A DNA stretch of 64,000 nt from Tuctoria greenei (Eukaryota > Streptophyta > Magnoliopsida > Poales > Poaceae), in assembly GCA_036927565.1 (NCBI GenBank), contig JAYESD010000001.1, positions 34,199,146-34,263,145 on the forward strand, read 5' to 3'. The position numbers were made by a program, and so were the translations under genes. The notes beneath the pieces were generated by a model that ran no database searches, had not been told where the DNA came from, and worked only from the letters and a program-made list of their open reading frames with translations. How positions within the stretch are numbered: position 1 is the stretch's first letter; each line of letters starts with the position of its first letter. This document shows positions 56,479 to 64,000 of this stretch, one piece after another.

Positions 56479-57831
56479 TCAAAAAGTGATATCTATGTGT
56501 TTAGTTATGGAGTGCTCAACTGGGTTGTGGGCAATTTTAATGGCACTCTCATTGTCACAAAGGAGTGGAATATGGTTCATATTGTAACCATAGTACCTTA
56601 GAGTTTGTCGCATCCAAAGGAGTTGAGCACAACAACTCCCGACTGCAACATACTCCGCTTCGGCTGTGGATAAGGCAATGAAATTTTGTTTCCTGGAGGA
56701 CCAAGAAACTAAGAATCTCCCTAGGAATTGGCATGTACCGGAGGTGCTTTTTCTATCTACTTTACACCCGACATAATCTGCATCGGAGTAACCAATGAGA
56801 TTGAATTTTGAGCCTTTTGGGTACCAAAGACCAAGGTTGGGTGTATGAACTAAATATCTCAAGACCCTTTTTACGGCTATCAAGTGACATTCCTTAGGAT
56901 TGGCTTGAAATCTTGCACACAAACATACACTCAACATAATATCTGGCCTAGATGCACATAAATAGAGTAGAGATCCAATCATGGAGCGATATACCTTTTG
57001 GTCGACGTTAGGTCCATCTTCATTGAGGTCTAGGTGGCCATTCGTTGTCATGGGGTTTTTTATGGGCTTCGCCTTGTCCATGTCGAACTTCTTGAGTATG
57101 TTATGCGTGTACTTGGTTTGGCTTAGGAATGTCCCTTCCTCCTGTTGTCGTACTTGGAATCCCAAGAAGTACTTTAACTCTCCCGTCATTGACATTTCAA
57201 ACCTGTCTGTCATGATTTTACTAAATTCTTCACAAAAAGATTGGTTAGTTGACCCAAAGATTATATCGTCAACATAAATTTGACAAATAAAAAGATCATC
57301 ATCAAAATTCTTTGTAAACAGTGTATAGTCTACTTTGCCAATCTTAAAGCCATTTTCAATTAAGAAATCTCTAAGACACTCATACCAAGCTCTAGGAGCT
57401 TGTTTGAGGCCGTAGAGAGCCTTACACAATTTGAATACGTGGTCGGGGAACTCTTCATCTTCAAATCCGGGTGGTTGCTCCACGTACACCTCTTCCTTGA
57501 TTAGTCCGTCGAGGAAGGCGCTTTTCACATCCATTTGATATAGCTTGAAATCATGGTGAGTAGCATATGCAAGTAATATTCTAATAGATTCAAGCCTAGC
57601 TACTGGAGCAAAAGTTTCATCGAAATCTAAACCTTCGACTTGTGAATACCCTTTGGCCACAAGTCGTGCCTTGTTCCTTGTCACCACCCCGTGTTCATCT
57701 TGTTTGTTGCAGAAGACCCACTTGGTGCCGACAATGTTTGCATTGGGTTTTGCCACAAGTTCCCACACTTTGTTCCGCTTGAAGTTGTTCAATTCTTCTT
57801 GCATTGCCACCACCCAGTCCAGATCTTTCAA
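56479..57831 (-). CDS. Copia reverse transcriptase and RNase H, open frame
   Basis: The minus strand is open for 450 codons. WVAMQEELNNFKRN-like and KARLVAKGYSQVEGLDFDE start the RT, the palm motif is intact (CQIYVDDIIFGSTN), YGLKQAPRAWYE lies before it, and RNase H shows GYSDADYVGCKVDRKSTSGT and STAEAEYVAVGSCCAQ. The enzyme would make cDNA in the particle. It is separated from the integrase frame only by an in-frame TAA at 57838-57840, so the pol is broken there. The end of RNase H runs past 56479 in shifted frames. It is better preserved than the matching region of the 5.4-17.6 kb Copia. Confidence 0.9.
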   Translation of the reverse strand: MKDLDWVVAMQEELNNFKRNKVWELVAKPNANIVGTKWVFCNKQDEHGVVTRNKARLVAKGYSQVEGLDFDETFAPVARLESIRILLAYATHHDFKLYQMDVKSAFLDGLIKEEVYVEQPPGFEDEEFPDHVFKLCKALYGLKQAPRAWYECLRDFLIENGFKIGKVDYTLFTKNFDDDLFICQIYVDDIIFGSTNQSFCEEFSKIMTDRFEMSMTGELKYFLGFQVRQQEEGTFLSQTKYTHNILKKFDMDKAKPIKNPMTTNGHLDLNEDGPNVDQKVYRSMIGSLLYLCASRPDIMLSVCLCARFQANPKECHLIAVKRVLRYLVHTPNLGLWYPKGSKFNLIGYSDADYVGCKVDRKSTSGTCQFLGRFLVSWSSRKQNFIALSTAEAEYVAVGSCCAQLLWMRQTLRYYGYNMNHIPLLCDNESAIKIAHNPVEHSITKHIDITF

Positions 57832-57837
57832 TGCATC

Positions 57838-59289
57838 TTACACCCTGCGTGGTTCCAAAAAGGATACAAACGAATAGTGTTCACAAAAGTTATCTAAGCG
57901 AGGTCTAGTGGTTACTCCCTTTTGGATGTCACCGATGATGTTGTCGATTGGGTGATCCCTTTGGGCGCATTGGTGTACTCTTGGGTGTGGCACTTGAGGA
58001 GTTGTATCTTCATGGTAATTTGCTTCTCCCCCTAAGTCATTGCCTTCGTTGACTTGTTGATTATCTTCGTATCCTTGTGGTTGATCTTGTGTTGAAGCTC
58101 CCCCTTGATCGTTGATCTCCTCTTGTGGTTCATCTTCTTCATGTACATGTGGAGGTGACTCTTGTGGTCGAACCTCACCTAGAGCCATTCTTTTCAATGC
58201 TTGACAAGGCGCTTTTTCTTTACCTAGTTCACATGGATCAACTTGCTCCTTTTGGGAGCCATTAGTCTCATCGAACACTATGAGTATTCGTTGATCCGAT
58301 GTCTTGTACTCATTGAGCATTGTTCTTGCCATCTCTATGAGTGTTCGATTCTTTCTTTTGGCAACTCCGATTTGTTGTGGAGAGTACGGCGCGGAAAATT
58401 CATGCTTTATGCCTTCTTCATCAAGGTACTCTTCCACTTGCGTGTTCTTGAACTCCATGCCGTTGTCGCTTCGAATATTCTTGATTGTCAATGAGAATTC
58501 GTTTTGAGCTTGCTTGAAGAACTTCTTGACTGTTCCTTGTGTCTCTGACTTATCATGCAAAAAGAAAACCCAAGTGAAGCGAGAAACGTCATCAACAACT
58601 ACTGAACCATATTTGTTACCGCTGATGCTTATATAAGCAATTGGACCAAATAAGTCCATGTGTAGTAGTTTGAGCGGTCTTGTTGTAGTCATGACGTTCT
58701 TTGCGGGATGAAGTGCTCCAACTTGCTTCCCAGCTTGGCACGCGCTACAAGGCCTGTCTTTCTCAAAAACAACATCCTTCAAACCGCGGATGTGATCGCC
58801 CTTGAGGAGTTTTTGAAGATTCCTCATACCAACATGCGCTAGCCGTCTATGCCACAGCCAACCCATGTTGGTCTTTGCATTCAAGCATGTGTAAAGTTCG
58901 GCTTTATCCTTGTTGAAATCAACAAGGTAAAGCTTTCCCTTCAACATACCCTTGAATACAATGGAACCATCACTCCTCCTAGAGACGGTCACACCCTCGT
59001 TAGTGAACAAGCAATTATAACCTTTGTCACATAGTTGAGATATGGACAGCAGGTTATAATCTAAGGATTCAACATGAAGTACATGGGAAAGTGTGTGTTT
59101 AGATGATATAGCAATTTTACCGGTACCGAGCACCCTTCCTTGACTGCTATCTCCAAAGTAGATGCCATCATTTGTGTCCTCATTCTCTTCATATGCCACG
59201 AACATTCTTCTTTCTCCGGTCATATGGTTGGTGCAGCCACCGTCTAGCACCCATTTAGATCCACCAGAGGAATAGGCCTGCAAAAACAA
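57838..59289 (-). pseudogene. Copia protease and integrase, with lost catalytic residues and an internal deletion
   Basis: The protease motif reads WVLDGGCTNHMTG, with Gly where DSG has Ser. Integrase shows HRRLAHVGM and CSACQAGKQ (zinc finger), MDLFGP and RSDNGMEF (two Asp), but the third acidic residue is gone: QQIGVAKRKNRTL instead of VVERKN. After LNEYKTSDQ the frame goes directly to ILIVFDETNGSQKEQ, so about 100 residues of the integrase C-terminus are deleted in frame. The reading frame stays open throughout, showing that open length does not mean function here. Confidence 0.88.
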
Positions 59290-59490
59290 ATTATACTTTG
59301 GTTTTAGGTACCCAAGCTTGCTTGGGTCCTTGGAGGTTAGTTACAATACATTTGGGCACCCACACATGAGATTTAGTTTTCCCATGGCGTGGCCCAACAT
59401 AATGAGCATAAACCTTGCCAAAATTATTTCTCATCAACACATAGGAGGCATCAAAGGTTCTAAAGAGTAATTGTTGTTGTTTGTAAACAG

Positions 59491-59560
59491 GACTAGTCTA
59501 GGAGGCCAGACTTGTCCGGAGGACCGGACTTGTCCGGACACTGAACGGACTAGTCCGGTG
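59491..59560. repeat. palindrome array inside the gag-to-protease region
   Basis: Four to five copies of GGACTAGTC or CGGACTTGTCCGG occur in 70 bases of the coding part of the element. On the minus strand they translate partly as repeated RTSP (RTSPFSVRTSPVLRTSLAS) and end at a stop at 59498. Confidence 0.8.
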
Positions 59561-61703
59561 TTCGTGTGAGTTCAAGTTTTTACCCTTCGACTTACTAGTT
59601 TGCGAGGGTCTTCCCTTCACAAAGGAAATCCTCTCCTTGTTATTCTTATGGTTTCTAGCATGCTGCTTTTCATCATAAGAGTAACCAATTCCATATTTAA
59701 CATTTGGAGGCCTTTGGACCAAGTATGCACTACGTGCATAGTCGATCTTCTCCTTGTCAAATATGCCACTTTGGGCAGGATGTTTATCCTTTGTGGAGGT
59801 TGACTTTCCTTCAAACTGGTGTCACCTTTCTTACATGTGCAAGCATGAGCAAAATCAGTTTTAGTGGGTTGAGAAGGTGAGCTTGAAGAGAAGGAAGGTT
59901 CACCCAGCTTGAGTGACTCAACTTGCACTTCAAGGATCTTGTTAACATTGATCAGGTTAGCAAGTTGGTCCTTGATTGCAACATTTGAGTTGGTTAACTC
60001 CAGGCAAGCTTCCTTGCTTGAAGCTAACTCAAGCTCTAGTGAATTGCTTTTCTCCTTTTCAAGTTCTAGAAGTTTGTCAAGTTCGACATACTCCTCCTTT
60101 TGGGAGATAATCATGTCCTCTTGACGATGAATTAACCTCTCCTTCTCAACAAGTTGATCAAGTAAAAATTTCGTTTTTGTTGCAGCTTTCCTATGTAGTC
60201 CAATAAGCATATCCTCATTATCACTATTTATTTCATCATCACTAGAGTTGGAATGCACGGAAGGGGCTTTGATGGTTACCTTGCGTTTACCTTCCTTTGC
60301 CATGAGGCAAGCGCCATTTCCCTTCCTTGCGCCGAGTGTAGGGAAGAGGATAGACTTCTTGGATGTCTTCTCGATGGCTATGCTAGCCATCTCTTCTTCT
60401 TCGGACGATGAGGACTCATCATTTGAGTCCCACTCTTTCCCAATGTGCGCTTGTTCGACTTGTTTCTTCTTCTTGAGGAATTTCTTGTGTTGAGGCTTGG
60501 CTTCTTTAGTCTTTTTCTTGTTCTCCTCATATGGGCAATCAACTATAAAGTGGTTATACTCACCACAATTATAGCATGCCCGCCTCAACTTTGGCTTTGT
60601 TCTTTCTTTGTACTTTCCTTCGCTTGACTTTGTAACTTGTCTCTTCTTCATGATTCTTTTGAATTTCTTCATGAACAATATCATGTCTTCTTCATCTAGT
60701 TCACTGCTCTCGACGTCACTATCTTCCTCTAGTTGTGCTTCTCTAGCTTCTTTGGATAGGGGCTTGATGGTGGACTTCAAAGCAACCCCTTTCTTCTTTG
60801 CCGAGGTGAGGTCGGCAATTTCTTTGATGTGCTTTGCTTGTTTTTCCATCATCTCAAAGTTGATGATCTTTCCAAGCAATTCATCCGGAGTCATCCTTTT
60901 GTATCCGGGGCTTTCTCTAATCATGGAGCATAGTGTGACATTGCGAGGCATAAAAGCTCTAAGGATGAGCTTTACCACCTCGTGATCATTCCACTTCTTG
61001 CTCCCATATGATTGAACTTTGTTGACGAGTGTCTCAATCGGTTGTACATTTCTTGGGGTGACTCGTCTTCCTCAATTGTGAATCTTCCTAATTCACCTTA
61101 TATCATCTCAATTTTTCCTTAACACACATGTCGGTCACCTTCATGTGCAGTTTGCAGTGTATCCCATATCTCCTTAGTAATTTCGAGTCCATCCACCTTG
61201 GTGAACTCGTCCCGACTGAGTGAGGAGGTGATTACTGCTGCGACTTGAGCATTTCTATGAATAGCCTGCTCTTGGCTTGGGGTGAGCTCTTCGTCGTCGT
61301 CCGGAATATCTATCCCTGTGCATACAACATGCCATAAACTTGGATTGAGGGAAATCAAGTGAATTTTCATATTCTGCCTCCTCATTGAGTAATCACTTCC
61401 ATCGAAGTGTGGGGCTTTTCCAAGTGGGATAGATAAGTAATGATTATTATTGGAATTTAGACGATCATAGTTAAAAGGATATCGGGAGTAGTCGGTGTGA
61501 CTACTCCCTTTCTTCTTCTCTTCAACTTTCACTTTCCCTTTGGAAAGCGCCTTCTTTCTGAGGAGCGCCTTTAGTTCCAGTGTCTCCTCATCATCGTCCT
61601 CGAAGTCTTGAATGGCTTCGAGGTACTTCTCCACCTTTTGATTTTTGTCGGTGTTAACCTCTTCTTGGTTGTTGATTTTGTGGATGTCCTTCATCTCCAA
61701 CAT
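59498..61703 (-). pseudogene. Copia GAG, frame-broken
   Basis: The ATG at 61703 (MLEMKDIHKINNQEEV) starts GAG, and the UBN2-like core with NHYLSIPLGKAPHFDGSDY and NMKIHLISLNPSLWH runs to 61119, where a frameshift ends it. It resumes 60978-59617 with AFMPRNVTLCSMIRESPGYK, a CCHC knuckle CYNCGEYNHFIVDC near 60560, then acidic and Leu/Glu-rich coiled-coil segments (about 60200-59930). A second frameshift near 59680 leads into the RTSP repeats. It is very similar to the GAG at 1-1148. Confidence 0.88.
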
Positions 61704-61742
61704 GATCTCTTCGAGTGGTTAGACTCTTTCTTGAAAAACTCT

Positions 61743-61754
61743 GCTCTGATATCA
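61743..61754 (-). other. primer-binding site (initiator tRNA-Met type)
   Basis: The minus strand reads TGATATCAGAGC, one mismatch from TGGTATCAGAGC, two bases from the LTR. Confidence 0.8.
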
Positions 61755-61756
61755 AT

Positions 61757-63265
61757 TGAATGTGACCTAGAGGGGGGGGTGAATAGGACTTTTTGCAAAT
61801 TGTCGGATCCTGCAACACTTAACAACCAGTTCAATACCAGAGATATTGAACTAGTCTGGTAAAGTGCGGACTAGTCCGGTGTTCTCGGACTAAGTTGGTT
61901 AAACTTGATCGATTATATTCATTCTTTTATGTATGCAGCGGAAATATAGAATCAAATAAAGGTTTCAATGTTATATGCTAGATTATATCACAATTAAATC
62001 TTACGTTTAACTATTCAACATGAGATAAGCAATGATTATGAAACACTAGATTATATTGATGAATAAGAACGATGAACACCAAAAACAGGACACAAGGATT
62101 TATCCCGTGGTTCGGCTCCCACAAAGGCAACCTACGTCCATGTTGAGGAGTCCACAAAAGGACCGGGTCTTCCCCAACCCTACCCTCGTCGGATCGCCAC
62201 GAAGGCCAATCCTCTTCCACTAATCACAAAGGGGTGAATAACCGAATTCAAAGGGGCCTTCTCACACGTCGAGACCTCCCTTGGATTACAACACGAAATA
62301 ACACCAAAACACACTCAAAAGATTACAATTAAATCGCAGGAGTGTGTTAGGGAATCAAACCAAGAGCTCAATGTGGTGTTGAACGTGTCTCTACAATGAT
62401 CTAGAGTGAATCCTCAAAGGATTAATCGTTGTTGCACTTAATTTCGTGGAGAGATGTGATTTTTGAGGCTCTTGGGAGGTGTGACGGCGCTAGGGTTCAA
62501 GAGTTGGAAAAATGTGGCCGTACAACTCTATTTATATGGGTTTCTAAAAGTGACTGTCAGGGTTCAGAAAGATCGGACTAGTCCATGGTGGTCACCAGAC
62601 TAGTCCGGTGTGCTGTGTGTAGCAAACCCTAAATGTCCCGAAATATCGGACTAGTCCGGCTAGGATCGGACGTGTCTGATTTTGCTACTGGAAAACTTCG
62701 GACTAGTCCGATAGTCATCAGACTTGTCCGGACATGTGAAACCCTAAGTGTATAGGATGACAAGTCCGCACTTGGAGGACTTGTCTGATTCAGATCAGAG
62801 GGTATTTCGGACTAGTCCGTGCAAACATTGGACTTGTCCGATTTGGATCAGAAAGAATATCGGACTAGTCCGGATGTGTTCGGACTTGTCCGATTTTGTG
62901 TGACTTGTGAAGTTTTTTGAGGACTAGTCCGCACTGGGGAGGACTAGTCCGATTCTGGTCAGAAAGGATATCGGACTAGTCCGGTGACAGTCGAACTAGT
63001 CCGGTCCTGTGTAACTTTTTGCAATGTGTGTGTTTAATTGTGGTTGAGCTCTTGGGATGTGTTTCCTTAACACACTCCATACACAATAATCTACTACTCT
63101 TCTTCCTTAAGCTCATTTCCACTTTGCTCCTCATTCTTCCTTCTTTTTGCTACTTTGCTTATTTTTCTATCATAAGCCTGCACTCATCTCAACAAAGAGG
63201 TTAGGATCCCAATTGCTTGTCATAAATCATCCAAAACACACAAGGGAGTCCTAGATGCTCTTTCA
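61757..63265 (-). repeat. 5' LTR of Copia 50285-63265
   Basis: It is collinear with 50285-51791 over the full length, with scattered substitutions, several of them C/T changes at CG sites that alter the palindromes. TATA box TATAAATA at 62529-62536 (minus). The promoter would drive the minus-strand genome. Confidence 0.9.
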
Positions 63266-63270
63266 ATCGC

Positions 63271-63315
63271 GAGGTTGCACCGCTGGATACGGACCAGCCA
63301 AAGGAGGAGGAGTAG
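63271..63315 (+). pseudogene. unknown small ORF inside CACTA, copy 2, 3' part
   Basis: It continues the frame of 50087-50284 across the Copia insertion and ends at TAG. The common 3' region follows (TTTTGTAATATATT at about 63398), then the right CACTA arm (63480-63796) with GAGACG repeats. Confidence 0.5.
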
Positions 63316-63796
63316 AAGAAGAGTAGGATTTAGGTTTTTTGTTGTTTTTAGTGGATGTTGTTTTTATTTTCTTGTTTCTTGTAATTTTTTCTTATGTTTT
63401 GTAATATATTTGTTAATGAATTATTTGTATTCATCTGTGTGATAAATATTTTGTGTGTTCAACTGTGAATGAATGAATTAATCGTTCAGCGACGAGTTCA
63501 TGTTTGTCTGTAAGCGAAGACAAAAGAGACGTGCTTTATATAAAGTACGTCTCATTTCTTTCGCTAATAGGAGACACAATTTTTTAGAAGTGCGCCTCCC
63601 ATTAGTCAGAGAGAAGGCGCGTCTCGGATACCTACTTAACTGAGACGTGCTATATTGTAATGCTTCTCCTTGAACATTTAGCCGAGCCATGTCAGGTCCT
63701 CGCTAAAGCGGGCTCATCTCGCTTAACCTTATCAGAGACGTTTGCCTTTGAGCACGTCGCCCGTTTTTATCTCCTATTTGGGTTTCTTACGTAGTG

Positions 63797-64000
63797 GTTT
63801 TGCGCCACTTGTAGAAGAGCATCCTTGGCAGACTAGAGCGAAATGGAGGGATTTTTGTATGGCTTCTCAAACAAGAAGTGATCTAGCAGTTGTTTGGATT
63901 AAAGGGGTACAAAATCAGATGTTGGATGTTTTCATTACTTCCCTAATGTTTCCAGTTCCCAAGCATTAGTACACATCTCTTGATTCTTGTTCTCGCCTTA
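63797..64000 (+). other. coding-like flank of the CACTA, unrecognised
   Basis: The plus strand is open from the CACTA edge to about 63969 and reads EEHPWQTRAKWRDFCMASQ and VVWIKGVQNQMLDVFITS, which looks like real protein sequence. I do not recognise the family. The CACTA may have landed in or beside a gene continuing right of the window. Confidence 0.25.

Larger units (their letters stand above)
50285..63265 (-). mobile_element. complete SIRE-type Copia element (13 kb) with accessory ORF
   Basis: It is bounded by LTRs at 50285-51791 and 61757-63265 (1507 and 1509 bp) and by the duplication ATCGC (50280-50284 and 63266-63270). On the minus strand the order is 5' LTR, primer site, gag, protease-integrase, RT-RNase H, a PIF/Harbinger-like insertion, a palindrome cluster, a nearly intact accessory ORF, polypurine tract and 3' LTR. 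It shares its LTR family with 1-2805. Its integrase lacks the catalytic Glu and its protease the catalytic Ser, so it is inactive. Confidence 0.93.
43775..63796. mobile_element. non-autonomous CACTA carrying captured genes, with nested insertions
   Basis: The left end CACTACGTAAGAAA (43775) and the right end TTTCTTACGTAGTG (to 63796) are perfect 14-bp inverted repeats. The flanking 3-bp duplication is GTT (43772-43774 and 63797-63799). Both arms and several inner stretches carry GAGACG / CGTCTC subterminal repeats in both orientations. Without the inner CACTA and the Copia it is about 5.5 kb. It encodes no recognisable transposase. It holds an ARGONAUTE fragment, a SUMO E2 pseudogene and a tandem pair of small unknown ORFs. 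46600-47040 contains short GC-rich repeats (GCTCCGGGAACAGGGGACGAGG) and 47040-47790 more GCGTCTC repeats. Confidence 0.85.

Overview
This is a plant nuclear window, most likely from a grass. It has only one gene that looks intact, a six-exon gene for a steroleosin / 11-beta-hydroxysteroid-dehydrogenase-like enzyme (41102-42828, minus). Almost everything else is nested transposable elements: SIRE/Maximus-type Copia, Tekay-type, CRM (centromeric) and Athila-like Gypsy elements, CACTA, hAT, Mutator-like and PIF/Harbinger-like DNA elements. The TE mix, the CRM element and GC-rich first-exon coding sequence fit a grass, possibly Panicoideae; the sequence alone cannot settle the species.

Layout. 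1-2805 is the 5' end of a minus-strand Copia (gag plus 5' LTR), inserted in the integrase of a plus-strand Tekay-type Gypsy (2806-3882) whose 3' LTR starts at 3883. That LTR is split by a complete minus-strand Copia (5399-17632, TSD GAAGG) and resumes at 17638-18983. 19.2-31.8 kb is a mosaic: a hAT-type MITE (19530-19943), an LTR piece with 55-bp tandem repeats (20516-21310), a pol-less Athila-like element on the minus strand (LTR 21962-23448, env-like ORF, protease, gag to 29018), a Mutator-type MITE (24658-25085), an inverted LTR fragment and the right end of a CACTA (to 31810). A broken DUF868 gene (32404-33183) lies next to MITE sequence hit by a CRM retrotransposon (33316-39947, TSD CCCGC). 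The steroleosin-like gene follows. From 43775 to 63796 one non-autonomous CACTA (TSD GTT) encloses a second CACTA (44296-45861, TSD TTA), a captured ARGONAUTE fragment, a captured five-exon SUMO-conjugating-enzyme gene, a tandem pair of unknown small ORFs and a 13-kb Copia (50285-63265, TSD ATCGC), which itself holds a PIF/Harbinger-like insertion (54849-56358).

How the parts relate. The terminal repeats and target-site duplications give a clean relative order: Tekay before the 5.4-17.6 kb Copia; outer CACTA before inner CACTA and Copia; Copia before PIF-like element. No retroelement here has an intact coding set; all carry stops, frameshifts, lost catalytic residues or deletions.

The most unusual signals are (i) dense arrays of the palindromes CGGACTAGTCCG / CGGACTTGTCCG shared by LTRs of unrelated Copia and Gypsy elements, with a related CGGATGATCCG form in the other Copia, and repeated again outside the LTRs upstream of the accessory ORFs; and (ii) a CACTA that has captured parts of an ARGONAUTE gene and a whole SUMO E2 gene, two components of silencing-related pathways.
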